A DNA stretch of 64,000 nucleotides, from contig NC_090451.1 in the NCBI RefSeq assembly GCF_031143425.1, forward strand, positions 355,330,339 to 355,394,338, written 5' to 3'. Within the stretch, counting starts at the first letter, position 1; every line of letters begins with the position of its first letter. Source of the DNA: Pleurodeles waltl (lineage: Eukaryota; Chordata; Amphibia; Caudata; Salamandridae). Shown here one piece after another: positions 1 to 11,858 of the stretch. The position numbers and the translations under genes were made by a program. The notes under the pieces were generated by a model that had not been told where the DNA came from, made no database searches, and was given only the letters and a program-made list of their open reading frames with translations.

Positions 1-640
1 TATCAAAACCTGGAAACACTTAGAGCTAACTAAAGAAAAACAGCTTTGCCAAGCACTCTGGAATGAGATTAGTTCCAATCCTAAAGCCAAGTCAAGACAG
101 TATTTAGATCAGGCATTAGAAGGGTTGGAAGTATGGGATCTATGGGGCTCAAATCTCTCCTATAACTCGCAAAAAAAAAAATCTTAAAGCGAACAGTGAA
201 GAAAAGATCGGTAATTGTGGATAAGAGAGAGTTAGCTACCAGATCACACTCTTGGATGATAATCAACGAGTACAAACGTCTGAAATATCATCCATATTTG
301 GAGGCTGGGTGGTCAAAATCTGACAAGGATCTTTTCATCAGACACATTGATTTGGCATTATTCCTGGTGATGCCCATCGACCTCCATGGGAACGCACCAA
401 AATAACTCCTCAGTGTAGGATGTGTGGATGCGGACTAGAAGATATAAGTCACCCGACCGGCATCTGTAACAACCTACGAAATGAATGATGTCTTATTAAA
501 GGCAGCATTCAATCAAAGGGGTAGACAAGTAGTGATTGCTTGCTTCAAACCTTCAGACTTTGTTTTTAACGCAAAATTTACAACATTTTTACGTTTGATA
601 TCTAAAAAATTACTACAGGTTCAAAACTAGTATAAATGTA
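1..640 (+). pseudogene. LINE ORF2 C-terminal remnant, cut by window start
   Basis: Reading through 1-480 gives a conceptual peptide with the look of a non-LTR retrotransposon ORF2 tail. A basic stretch (positions 196-405, with LKYHPYLEAGW and RHIDLALFL) is followed one frame away by QCRMCGCGLEDISH and then a cysteine (about 412-470). A C-x2-C ... H ... C pattern after the RT domain is the usual shape of the C-terminal zinc-finger-like motif in several LINE clades. The element starts outside the window, and a stop or shift near 403 breaks the frame. No RT motif is visible here, so the clade is not resolved; a Vingi/I-like origin is one possibility. It is 3.5 kb away from, and on the opposite strand to, the L2-like fragment. 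Confidence 0.4.
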
Positions 641-1599
641 ACATATGTATCTGTAGACTTCTAGTCCTGTATTGATTCTAGGAAAACACTTTTTCGTTCC
701 TTGCTTTAGGTAAAATTAATCAGAACTTAAATATACTTTTATAGTCTTTAGGATCACTTGTATAAAGATGTGGGACACACGGAAAAAGATGTATTATACA
801 ACAAACACTATACGACAATAATATACCCATTGAAATAGGGGGTTATTGCTAGTAATAACATTTAACAAAATTATTCTTCTATGTAATATACACTAGGTAA
901 GTCATGGTTAGACATGCTGGACTGCACGTCTTCACCAGGAAGGAATTTTAGATTAAAATGGGAAGTCTTGATCTTTTTTTAAAGTGTAAGGGAGGGGATG
1001 TATATATTCGTATATTCTCTTTTTTTTTTTTTTTCAAATAAAAGTGTATGTATGATGCAGTGGTTTTTAGTTAACTACGCATTTACAAAATAAGCTTGAA
1101 CTTGAGAGGAGAGTAGCTGAGTCGTCAGAGGTCAGATCAACCGCAGTGTTTGTGTCTCCGACACTCACTCCTGATCCCACAGCCTTCGCTCCTTACTCTG
1201 CCTGCATCCTGCCCACTCTCGATCCTCAGCTCTTGCGTGGTAGCCATGGATGTCAGGATGCGGCCATCAGCTTGCCCCTTGCGACCTCTGGCACTGTCTC
1301 TGCGTCCTTATGGACATTGCTTGGAGCTCCACTTACTTGTTTTCAATTATTTGATTTTATTACACCAATAGTGAATATTATATTACTCACTATAGTGTAA
1401 TAAAAAATATTGTACGGTTAACTGTAATATGACCTTCCTTGGTAGCTGAGGTAAGTAAATAAAGACTTCTAAATATATGTTGTGCGCATGCTTGTGGGTG
1501 AGTGTGCTAATGTAAAAGATAGTGTGTGTATGAGTGAATGTGTGGTTGTTTATGCATGTATGTGTGATTGAAAGTAAAGATGAAATGGCGTGTGATGTC
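641..1599. other. No gene recognised; AT-rich spacer
   Basis: Low-complexity AT-rich DNA with a 15-base T run (about 1020-1034). A moderately GC-rich patch at 1145-1320 has two overlapping short open frames without recognisable motifs. A small hairpin at 1355-1405 is listed separately. Nothing else is supported. Confidence 0.5.
1355..1405. repeat. Short inverted repeat (hairpin)
   Basis: The left arm at 1355-1374 (TTTTATTACACCAATAGTGA) pairs with the right arm at 1387-1405 with one small mismatch/bulge region, leaving a 12-base AT loop. It could be the remains of a short palindromic MITE. Function is unknown. Confidence 0.6.
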
Positions 1600-2700
1600 A
1601 CATCCACTAACCCTGGCATTTTGACATCCATGGTGGCAGCATAAAAATTTGTTAAGTGTGGCATAAGCCTCAGTGTGTAATGAAACTGACGGAAGGCCAC
1701 CTGGTCTTGGTGATTTCCCCCTTGCCATTCACTTAATGGCCTCCTTTATTTCGGCTTCCATGATGGGGGCACCCAACTGCACCCTAGCCTCCTCGGAAAC
1801 TTGATGGTGTACTGCAGCAGATATTCCTCGTTTACTGGCTCAGATGCATCTGGGCATTGTTCATATAATGCACTGTGATATTCAAGAAACACCTCATTTA
1901 ACTCTGACAGGATGTACTGTATGCTGCCATATGAGTCTTTGATCTGAGTAATGGTAGTGTCTCCCCTAGACTGCTTCATGAACCAGGACAAGAGTCTTCC
2001 CAACTTTTTACCCTCCTCATCTTGCCCAGCAGTGTATTCAGTATAGTTTAAAAATTGCAGTTTCTCAACCAAGATTGTAAAATGCTCCCTTTGTGATGTC
2101 ATTATATCCAAGCTAGTCAGAAAAGACAGTAAATCAAGACTGACTGACCTAAGTTTTTCAATATTGTGCCCAAGCCTATTCTCTCTAGCGTTTTACAATT
2201 CCCTATTATCTCCACAATACAATGATCCCTTATGACTATCTTGAATGTCTCCCATTGAATCAGTGGAGATAAGGCTGTACCTAGATTACCTTCAATGTAG
2301 CTACTAATGACTTCTCTTAGCCAGTCTCTGAACATATCATCCTTCAGCATCACACTCTGCAGCTTTCGAAGTAGGTATTGGTAGTGTGGGCATCCTGCAC
2401 TGGAACTCTATCAATATCAAAGTATTATGATCGGATATGCAGCATCCTAAATTCTCTGAAAGGAGAAACATGAGGGAACTATCCCAGGATGCCTTAAATC
2501 TGTCAAGGCGGACATCTAGGTTGTATTGTGAGTGGAAAGAATATTTCCTTTCACCAGCATGATTGCAGCACTGCACATCCATGAGGTGCCAGTCGTGCAG
2601 CCACTTTGTGACTTCATGGACTACTCTGGTAGCTGGTATGCTCATCAGTAGTGGGGGAGATAATACAGTGCAGTAGTGGGTAAGATCGGACTAATGTATT
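1600..2700 (-). pseudogene. L1-type ORF2 fragment: endonuclease C-terminus, linker and start of RT
   Basis: Minus-strand frames read in order as an L1 ORF2. At 2645-2337 there is an endonuclease C-terminal segment with a FHSQYNLDVRLDRF-like stretch and the ISDHNTLILIEF box, equivalent to the conserved SDH of APE-type endonucleases. At 2353-2117 comes the I-WETFKIVIRDH linker, and at 2111-1746 the spacer ending G-K-x-LGRLLSWFMKQ ... LYEQCPDA. Beyond 1740 a shifted frame gives GKSPRPGGLP, matching the GK-PG-DG start of L1 reverse transcriptase. At least three frame changes and no palm motif make it a dead fragment. It lies just downstream (minus-strand sense) of exon candidate B. It is separate from the other L1 copies because it covers the same ORF2 region. 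Confidence 0.7.
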
Positions 2701-2877
2701 GTTCAGCATGCAGTTTGTGCTTCCCAGCATCACAGTAATTTGTTCTGGTCGCTAATTTAATTGTGAAAAACAAGCTTACCTAAATTGTGTTAAGGAATGT
2801 TAAAGACTAGCACAAAGGTAAAGGAGCACAAGGCATGGCTACAGCATTTAGGTAACTTACCACAAAGCAATACTTAC

Positions 2878-3103
2878 CCAAATTATTATTTTCTAGGTCT
2901 TGAAACAGCACTGGCCACAAATCGCTAGCAGGATTATCTTCTTTGTACACTTCATTTGTCTCATGCAGAGCCACCAAATTAGAGTAAGCGAGTTGTATAG
3001 ATTTTCTGTCCTTGCAATGTTTTTCTTTATGATTTTCTTGGAGCGGTACTAAATGAGCAAACTGAGCGAAATTTTTTGCCACAAGGTCGTCATTAACACA
3101 CAC
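2878..3103 (-). CDS. Candidate host exon B (Tudor-like domain end)
   Basis: On the minus strand a pyrimidine-rich CTCTTATAG acceptor precedes position 3103, and a strong GGGTAAGTAT donor follows position 2878. The 226-nt exon is open throughout and encodes about 75 residues beginning VCVNDDLVAKNFAQFAHLVP and ending LWPVLFQDLENNNLG. The composition (N, K, H, E rich) is unlike the surrounding transposon remnants. The VN-DDLV-KNFA segment resembles the last helix of extended Tudor domains, where 'iN--LV--G-A' is common. It begins in phase 0, which matches the phase-0 end of candidate exon A at 24023-24108 upstream, and it ends in phase 1. The gene identity is not established; a TDRD-family germline protein is a guess. 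No paralogous transposon ORF in the window resembles it. Confidence 0.55.
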
Positions 3104-3110
3104 CTATAAG

Positions 3111-4084
3111 AGATTTTTTTAAACTTTATTTTCATCATCCAGCATTTGCACAAAAAAGCATAATGTGGCAAGCAAAGCATCCATGAAACTTAAAAGAAAA
3201 TGTACTGTAGTGTAACATGCTTCAGAAGTACAGGAGTCACTGTCGGGTAAAACAAATGATGTAAAAAGCAAAATATTGGTTTACAGAATGCACAAGGCAA
3301 AACCCATGTCACTGTCTTTCAGAGATCATCAAATGAAATGGAATGTCGATAGGTGACCGATGTCCTCTTGGCTCTCACTGCAACAATAAGACACTCTAGT
3401 AAAGAATAATCAACATGTCAGAAGACAGGTTCATTGTAACAGAGGGGCAGAGCAATGTAGTATGAAATAACTCATTTTCAAATTAACTTCCTTCCACAAA
3501 ACAAAATGGGTGATAAAGAATCCCAAGCAACAGAATGCCACAGCAAGGCATAACTCTGGTACTGGTGATATATGGCCTCTTCGTCTGTTGCTGAGAGCCA
3601 TTTTAGTGCCCCTTGTTTCTCTTATAATTCACTTTACAGAATTCAGGGCCAATTAGGACTTCATTTTAAGAGGTTTAAATGGTGGACATGGTTTTCTGTG
3701 GCACTGAGGGCATGAAAATCATCAAATGGCATGCCATCATGCAGCCTTAACCTACCCCCCTCTCCCTCCAAGTCTCCCCCATAGACAACATCAGCCATTG
3801 CTGTTGAACAGGCCCCTAGTTGCTGCTCAAGCGCTAGTCAAGAAGTGGAAACTACTGTAAGCAAAAACAGCTTTTGGAATTTTTTTAAGACTTTCCCTGC
3901 CACTGCCCTGACTTCAGAATCCAGAAAGCGGCAAGGGCAGTGCTAGGCAAAGAAGGTAACTTATAGGTAGGAATTGGTACTACTGGCTACCTCTTTCTGA
4001 ATGTTAGGGGATCTGAGCGGGGACAAGAGCAAATAGGACACAAGTTGGCGCATTTGGATTCTCATTTTTCTAGCCATCACCAAT
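3111..4084. other. Presumed intron sequence, no feature recognised
   Basis: No open frame with a recognisable motif, no terminal repeats and no tandem structure were noticed. It lies directly upstream (minus-strand sense) of exon candidate B, so it is probably intron. Confidence 0.4.
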
Positions 4085-4665
4085 CAGGTATTTATAAAGA
4101 ATGGCTTATCAACTTGAGGGTTTCAAGGCGCTGTGGGGAAGGATGCGGATCAGTCAAAGAGCCAGGTCTTGAGGTCCTTCCTGAACTGGATCAGCAAGGA
4201 TGATTGCCTGAGGTGGCAGGCAGCGTGTTCCAGGTCTGTGCAGCAGAGTTCGTACGGATCCTTGGGGTGGAGGCAAGGGCCATCTGAGTGGCTGGAGCGC
4301 TCTGGTAGATATGTAAGAGGCGGTGTTTGAGGTAGGCGGGTCCGATGTTGTGTAAGGTCTTGCATGCAAGTGTGAGGAGCTTGAAGATTTTGTTGACCGG
4401 TAGGCAGTTGAGGTCTCTCAGGTGTGTGGTGATGTGTTTATGGCAGGGGATGTCCAGGATGAGTTTAGCTGCGGTGTTCTGGATTCTCTGCAGTCTTGAT
4501 TGGAGTTTCTTGGTGATGCTGGCATAGAGTGCGCTGCCGTAGTCAAGCTTGATGCTGACGAGTGCCTGGGTGACTGTTCTTCTTGCCTCGATGGGGACTC
4601 TATTGAAGATCTTTCAGGGCAGGCAAAGTGTGTAGAAGCACGATGATGAGACTGCGTTGACTTGG
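4085..4665 (-). pseudogene. L2-like LINE, 3' end of ORF2 plus 3' UTR
   Basis: Minus-strand translation across shifted frames gives the typical C-terminus of L2/CR1-group reverse transcriptases. In order: a segment like ALVSIKLDYGSALYA, LQSRLQRIQNTAAKLIL, HLRDLNCLPVNKIFKLLTL, GPAYLKHRLLHIYQ, a TPRIRTNSAAQTWNTLP segment, and finally FRKDLKTWLF. The family pattern is 'LV-SrLDYCNaLY ... LQ-VQNaAA ... LHWLPV--RI-FK ... P-YL ... WN-LP ... FK--LKT-LF'. After the ORF, around 4085-4135, comes an AGCGCCTTGAAACCCT-type 3' UTR element that is also found at 30441-30514. It is 5' truncated, as is usual for LINEs, and broken by frameshifts. Confidence 0.8.
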
Positions 4666-4669
4666 CATG

Positions 4670-7540
4670 CCACTGACAGCGAGGATTCTGGAGTTACCAG
4701 AGGTTGCGTGAGACCAGGACTACTCAAATGCAACCCACTGGTCCTTGCACAGTCCCTTTTTACTTCCAGGATTCTGGTCCGAGGTCCTGGATTGATAGCC
4801 AAAACAGCTGTGTTTGGGGAAAATATGAACAGAATATATATCCAAATTTCTAAACGTTTTTCCTAGCTTCTGCTGTTCACTTAAACCATGGAAGCAGCAC
4901 ACATACACTAACTCCTGTGCCCATCACTAGCTGATAGTGGAATTTGGTCATCAATAGATACATTCATCTAGTCAATAATTTAGAAGCATATTTGTTCCAT
5001 TTAGTTGTGAGGGATGGACACTGACAGTCACAATATCACCCTCATTTACATGATATCAGTGACCTTCACAAAATGGAAAATCAATTAGCCTTCGGTGCCT
5101 GGTAACAGTCTATCGTCAAGAGACAGTAAGTCAGCACTTCCTCACTTTGTGGATGCAACGCTTACCAGACAGGATAAGGGACTATTTTGATCCTGTGTCT
5201 CAACACCAATTACTGTGTCAGTTTTGCTCTCAATGTACAGATGATGACCTTCCAAGCAACCAAGTGATGAAATAGTCAACATACCCAGCAATTTAGGCCA
5301 GCTAACTTATGCCCTAAATCAGTCTTATTGGACTCAGTCAATCATAACCACAATTATGTCAGATTGCGGTCTTGTGCTTCTTCTGTATATACACAATTTT
5401 CATAGTTGTAAAAAATAAATAAAAAAAAAGTGTGCTAAAAAATATACAACATAATAACCTATCACTTCATAAACATCACTGCACAGTTCTTCTCCACCCT
5501 GAAAAAGCTTGGTATTTTATGCTCTTGTAAATTGTATGACAACTTGCTTCTAAATTACTGAATATACTAAATATCCCGCTACCAGCCACTGCTGATTACC
5601 CCCAGACTCCTGGTGCTTCAATTGGTATCTCCTGTTCTTGACAACACTTCATGCAGACGGACCACAGTTGAGTCAAGTCATGTATATTGGTGCTGTAATC
5701 AGTTTGCCACATCTGTCCCATTTACAGCCCACTGCTGCTTAATGAAGGACTGATGAGTCAGACTGGCACTGAGCCTCCTCCAGCAATCAATCTGTGCCAT
5801 AGAACCACAATGGACAAGAGAGCAGAAAGAAGAATACCTGGTCCAGAGCAATGTGAATCAACTGGAGATAACTACCAATCAGGCTGAATCAGACAGCAGC
5901 GGCAGCAGAGGCTGGCGCCAGATTCACTCACTTCCAGGCTCACTCTGTGCATTACTGAAAGGAGCACAATTGAGACATTCCACCTGTTATTAACCAACAT
6001 GAATCTGAGGTGCAATAACAGGCCCTGCCTTTTCAATGAACTGGTTCAGGGTAGTCCTTCGACTAAATGTTTTTTAGTACAAAATATTCAGAGTGTCACT
6101 CATGTTGTGAGGCCATGACACTGGTGTACTATGAATGCATGCTTGGAACTGGGAGGGACTAGAGAGAGGACAGGCAGAAGTGAATTTTTCTGTATGACTT
6201 GGGACTGCTGCAAAAAAGAAAATGAGAGATGCTGGTTCCTCAAAATAAATGGTGATGACCACCTGCTGTCACCAACAAGATTAGACCAAGGATCTACAAC
6301 AGTTCCACACCAAGACTCAAGAACGATCAAAAGCCCATTGGTACAGCGTCCATATGATAACCTGAGACTCTTTTTACCGTTCTACGAAATCTAGTATGTT
6401 TTCTGCTGCAAGAGAGCCATGTCACAAAAGATTTGATCACTGCTCTACATGATTCAGTATTGCTAGCCAAGGGAGCTAGAGAATTGGCCTAAAGTGTTCC
6501 TTCAGTCATCCTGACCAAGAGACACTATCACAAAGGCAGCATTGCAATAACCTAGTTACACATCCCCACAAATACATTTTGTTAAGTAATACATTTTAGT
6601 GTAGCAATTTGTATTCTATTTTGTCCTCCACCTATAGAAAATGGTGCCCTACAAACCAAAACACCCTGCTACTCCAGGCATTGCCTATGAGTGCAGTGAA
6701 TGTCGAGAACTCAAAGACTTATAAACAGAAGCAGCACATAAATGAGTGACAGACAAAAACTAACAACTGAAGCAGTCTATAGTAAAGATTCAAACCGTTG
6801 AGTTTTAATCTCTTTGCTGCGTTGATTAGTGCCCAAATGTAGTGAAAGGCACAAATAATCAGCATTATGAGAATTCAACAGACAACATGTGTCATTTCCA
6901 ACAGACTATCAAGGCTCATGTTTTCCAAGGTTACCAACATGCCCAAGGACGTTTATTCTGTTGTCCGGGTTAAACAGACAAATCCAAAAAACAAATATGT
7001 TATGTTTTCAAGTCCGTTATTTTCACTGGAGCACTTGAAATACCCAATGATCCTGGTGATAAGTGATGCAGTAGTCTGTAAACTTCATATGCAGACAAGG
7101 CTAGGCTATGTTAAGCCATATGGTAGTTCTTGGACACTCGTATTCAGCAGTGTCCGTGTTATTTACTTCCCTCTGGGTGATGCACAGAATTCTGAATCGG
7201 ATGCAAGCGGTAATAGACAGCCACAGAAGGATTATCAAGAACAGCTGTGTTTTATTTCAGGGTTGCACATTGGAATTTGGCCTAGCTCACGCATTTTGAA
7301 TAGAATGGGGTTTGTGCCATAGCGTAATCGGGATAAGATGCTGAAAAAACTAAGTAATATTTGTTTACTGTGGATGGAAGGCTTGAGTAGATTGTGGCAG
7401 GTCTGAAGAATTTAGCCAATTTGAGTACGCACCTTTTTTTGGTCAAAAAGGAGACTTCAAGTAAGTATAGCAGAGCCAGACAGACTCACAAAGATGCAAG
7501 TCAGGCAAAAAGGAGTCACGATAGTGGAGAGGAACCCACA
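4670..7540. other. No gene recognised
   Basis: About 2.9 kb of AT-rich DNA. An A-rich tract at about 5407-5430, including AAATAAATAAAAAAAAA, could be the tail of an unrecognised plus-strand retroposon. An open frame at 6867-7322 (151 codons) has no recognisable domain, and its codons look like non-coding DNA. No splice-site-flanked exon was convincing. Confidence 0.4.
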
Positions 7541-7542
7541 AG

Positions 7543-7938
7543 AAGTTAGTTATTTCCCTGCAACCAGAGTTCTCCAGCATTTGTGTCTTTCATATATTCA
7601 CATGCTTGAATCACTCCGTCACCAGGCTGGGAATCCCCAGGAATCTTATATGGCAGTAATCAGTGTATAAGTAGCCAAATCCCTCAACAGAAGCACATCC
7701 ACCTCATTTGAAATAATCTGAACCTCAGCCTATCAGGTGAAAGTGCTAGCTCTGCTACTGCTTTCTAGAGGCCGCCATAGCTCATGTTTCCAAGAACAAT
7801 GTGTGAGTAGAATACAAAATAAATGAGCCTCTGACCAGAGAGGATGGAGGGTCACATGTGAATATATGAAAGATACCAACATCGGAGAACTGGAGATTAA
7901 GTAACTAATTTCTTGTCAAGTATTGCATCTTTCATATA
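7543..7938 (-). repeat. 3' terminal repeat and half of the internal complementary region of DIRS copy 1
   Basis: The stretch at about 7543-7605 (TTAGTTATTTCCC ... CTTTCATATATTCACATG) is present in reverse complement at about 7850-7905 (CACATGTGAATATATGAAAG ... TAAGTAACTAA). A direct partial copy (CTTTCATATA, then TCACAAGCTTGAATC) is split by the L1: the first bases are at 7924-7938 and the remainder starts at 13657. In DIRS elements this terminus/complementary-region pair is thought to template circular replication intermediates. Confidence 0.7.
7924..7938. repeat. Target-site duplication of L1 no. 1, left copy
   Basis: TGCATCTTTCATATA, identical to 13642-13656. It abuts the 3' end of the minus-strand L1. 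Confidence 0.9.
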
Positions 7939-8198
7939 GATCAAATCTGTTTATTAAGTTTTCAATTTTAGAACATCGCACTTATACATATACTGCATCA
8001 CTATATTGCGAACAAGCGCATCATTAGCATATTACATGCAAAACAATGAAAGAAAAACAAGAAAAAAGATAATACAGTGAACACAACTATGTTTCCCCAC
8101 TGCTGGTTGGATATACGTTAATCAAACGATCTCAGGCTCTAATATCATGTGTTACAAATCCAGATTTGCCCTCTCTTCGAAGGTGACCTCCCAGGCAA
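7939..8198 (-). other. 3' UTR of L1 no. 1
   Basis: Follows the ORF2 stop at about 8199. It ends with an AATAAA signal close to the integration junction and lacks a homopolymer tail. Confidence 0.7.
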
Positions 8199-11100
8199 TC
8201 AATTCAAGTTAAGAACCCTCAGATAGGTTGGGCATATCAACTCTGAAAACTCCCCAGATAAAATACGTAGAAAAGGTTGCCAAAGTTCCCTAAAGTCCCC
8301 GCCTCGCAACTGTGAAGCCAAAGATAACTTTTCCATGGCGAGAATAAACCATAGCTTGTGCAGCCAAGAGACTGTTGACGGGATCTGCTCTGTCCCCCAC
8401 ACTGAAAGCAAAAGTTGTACAGCCGCATTCAAGGCCAGGGCCATCCGACGGCCCTTCAAAGATCTTAGGGGAAAGGTGGGCGGGTTGGGTAGACCAAGCA
8501 AAACATACACAGGAAATCTGGGGATCTGAGTATCAAATGCCCTATCCATGGAGTCTATTATGTCCTTCCAATACCTGTGCAACTTGGGGCAATGCCATAG
8601 TAGGTGCACAAGCGTGTCCCCCCCCCTCCCCCCCAACACCCCCTCCAACAGCTACTGGGTTTATTCTGATTCCAAGCATGAATCCTGTTAGGGGTGCAGT
8701 ACCAGTAGGAGGCTACCTTGTAAGCGGTCTCTGCACCTGCTGCATTATATGCTGTATGATGCACCCTATAAAAAAAAAAAACACTCTCCCACTCATCCTC
8801 CGATAGTTCCCTCTCAAGCTCCTTCTCCCATCTCAATTGACCCCTAGTTTTGATTGGGCGGGTCTTTCCCCGCAGGAGGGCATAGAGTTCTGAGTGTCTT
8901 ACTTGATAGTACATCATCCTATTGGCTTCAGTCAGGCCATATTGCTCCCTATGCCGATCAAAGGGGATAACCCCATGCTCGTCTAATAAGTTTCCTGCCC
9001 TTTGGCATCCCCCCTTATACCACCGACGCAATGCCTCCGGTTGTAAGCCCGGGCCAAAGTCAGGGTTCGCGCCCAGTGGAGTCAGCAGCGATGGGAAAGT
9101 CGTCAGGCCTGCTCTGCCGGCCACCCGATCCCACACTCTCATCGTAACCTCCGTGTTCGTTTAAATATATAGCCCCTGCACTCTATGACGGCACCTAAGC
9201 CAAGGTTCCTTCCATATGTGAGAGCCCGCCACTGCTTGATCCATGAAACACCAATTCTTCTCCGAAGCTGGCCGACTCCATTCCAAAAGAAAGCGCAGCT
9301 GTGCTGCCTGAAAGTATCGAAGGAAGCATGGGACCGCCAGTCCCCCCTCCCTCTAAGGACAGTACAGGACCTGCCGTGATACCCGTGCCGCCTTCCCGTC
9401 CCAAATAAATCTTAAGACGGCTGTTTGGAAGGATACTATGGTCCTCGGGGGAGGTTCCAGCGGGAGCACCTGGAACAAATAAAGTATGCGCGGCAGAATG
9501 GTCATCTTCACCGCCGCAACCCTACCCAACCAAGAAAGTCTAAGCCTCCCCCATGATTCCAAGTCGCGCTGTACCTCCCGCGTTAATTTCGAATAGTTTA
9601 ACCTTACCGTACTGGCAACCGTGGCGCCCAGCTCAATCCCCAGGTATGGGAGCCCCGAGGAGGACCATGTGAAATGGAAACGGGCCCTTAAGTCCCTTTC
9701 ATGCTCCGCAGGAATAAACCGGCCCAGGGCCTGCGATTTAAGCATGTTCATACGGAACCCCCAAACCCGCCCAAATTCCTCAATAACACCCATTAGTGTC
9801 GGTAGTGAGTTCACGGGCTCCGCCAAAGTTAAAATAACATCGTCCGCGTACAGCGAGATGAGGTGCTCATCCCCCCCGAACCTCATGCCCTTAATCAGAG
9901 GATTGTCCCGGAGCCTCTGAGCCAGTGGCTCCATGTAAAGCACAAACAAAAGGGGCGAAAGAGGGCACCCCTGCCTGGTATCTCTTTGGACAGTGAAAGG
10001 CAAATAAAGAGTCCCATTGACCCAGACCGCTGCCCTGGGTTCTTGATAAATACATCGAATCCATGTTAGAAAACCTGAGCCCAACCCATAGCGTTCTAGC
10101 ACCTTGAACAGTTATGGCCAATGGACCCTATCAAAGGCCTTCTCAGCGTCAACTGACAGAAGAGCGCTGGACTTTGCAATCTGCAAGCGAGCAATCGCAG
10201 ATATAACCTCCTCAGCCCTTATAGGATGATCTAGCGATGCAGAGTCCATCGCCGACAAAGGTGTGATTGCTATGCCCTCTAAGAAGGATTCTGGGGCTAC
10301 GTCACCGGGCATCTCAGCCATATACAGACTTCAATAGAATTCCGCAAAAGCATGCGCAATTTGGTCGCTCGTACGTGCCTCCGCCACCGAAGGGGATCTT
10401 ACCATTTTTATCAAAGACGCTGCGCGCTGTGCTCTCAACCTATGCGGCAGTAGCTTGCCGGCCTTATTGCTTCCTACATAATACTTTTGCTTGAGTCGGA
10501 CCACCGCATACTCTGCCCTGTCCCAATCTAACCGGCTCAGCTGCTCTCGGACCCTCTCCAGCTCTCACCATATTCTTGGAGCACCGGTACGCATATGTGA
10601 GCGCTCCAACAGCCTCACCCGCTGCTCCAGATCCCCCCGGAGTCGGGTCCTCGCCTTGTTATCCCTAGAAGAGAGCGACATCACCTCACCCCTCAGGACA
10701 GCCTTCAATGCCTCCCATAGTGTTGCAATACTTGTTGTCCCGTTGTCATTAAAGCTAAGGTAATCTCTTATAGCCCTTCGGATCGCCTCAACCGTTTCTC
10801 CATTCTGAAGCATCGAGTCTTTAAATCTCCATCCTGATGGACCAACCCTTTCCATGTTTGTGTGAATTTCGACTGTTATCGGAGAATGATCCGACAAGGC
10901 CCGCGGCTCAATCGCTGGGTCTCTAACCCTGGAGAGAAGCTCCTGGGATGCCAGAAAGAGGTCTAGTCTAGCGTATGTTTTGGTTGCCTGTGAGTAGAAG
11001 GAGTAATCCCTCAACGTGGGGTGCGCCCTCCTCCACACATCCACCAGCCCACACTCCTTAAGCCACTGCCGCCCAGCATCCGACAAGGACCCAGTCTGAC

Positions 11101-11560
11101 CATACCGTTGACCTGAGCGATCCAGGTCCCCCATCCATTACCAAGTTAAAATCACCTCCCAGCAATATGGCACCGTCCGGGGACTGCAAAATCGGTGTCA
11201 AAGACTGTTTCAAGAAGGCCTCCTGACGGGAATTGGGTGCATACAGGGAAGTGACTATGAGTGAAATCCCCCACTCGGATCCGCAAGGACAAGAGCCTCT
11301 CCAGGACCTCATGCGCTTTGGATATTACTTCCCCGGGGAATGTGCGTGAAAGAAGTATCGCCACCCCTGCATGCTTCGACGGCAGGGAAGACCAAATCTG
11401 CCTGGGAAACCACTTGGAACGCATACGGAAAATATCCTTAAGGACAAGGTGCGTCTCTTGCAGGAGGCATACATGGCTTCCAGATCTCTCTAAGGCTGAG
11501 AGAATAGCTAGCCTCTTAGTAGGGTTATTTAACCCCCTAAGATTTAAGCTTATTCATTTA
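8199..11560 (-). pseudogene. L1 ORF2 (endonuclease, reverse transcriptase, C-terminal domain), broken
   Basis: ORF2 of L1 supplies the APE-type endonuclease and reverse transcriptase for target-primed integration. The frame starts near 11555 with NLRGLNNPTKR and LLQETHL. SLYAPN and GGDFN follow at about 11240-11140 in a second frame. The endonuclease end lies at 11134-10565, with YSFYSQ ... ARLDLFLAS and ALSDHSPITVEI. RT sequence at 10321-9353 contains LSVDAEKAFDRVHW, RQGCPLSPLLF, YADD (9850-9839) and LSWLGRVAAVKMTILPRILY. The C-terminal part continues at 9142-8558 and 8648-8199 with HLLWHCP. Near 10168 the text jumps from AIARLQIAKS straight to SALLSVDAEKAF, so the RT fingers segment, usually over 100 residues, is deleted. 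Frame changes occur near 11310, 11140, 10560, 10110, 9350 and 8600. Confidence 0.9.
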
Positions 11561-11858
11561 ATGGTCATAACCTAGAGTGAAAAAAACATGCCAGGGGGAT
11601 AAGAGCACAGCCTGGGACTACCTTTCTCAGGAACATCTAGACCGCCTAGTGCAAGTAGGCCTAGAGATGCCTTCTCAGAAGACCAGCATCGCGGGGAAAC
11701 TAACAGCAAAAAAACAAACAGCACAACAGGTACATGTGATACAAAAGTCTTCGGTCGTCCATCCTCGCGAGGCAAAATCTCCACGGGGCAGTAAGTTCCA
11801 TACTATCAGTAACTCGATCCATTGGCCCGCCGCCCGACCCACTGCAAACATCAACATA

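Noticed and set aside
5400..5430. A-rich tract as a retroposon tail
   Set aside because: No upstream retroposon body or target duplication could be recognised, so it was mentioned only as spacer content.
6867..7322. 151-codon plus-strand open frame
   Set aside because: No recognisable motif, no splice-site support, and the region is AT-rich spacer; length alone is compatible with chance.
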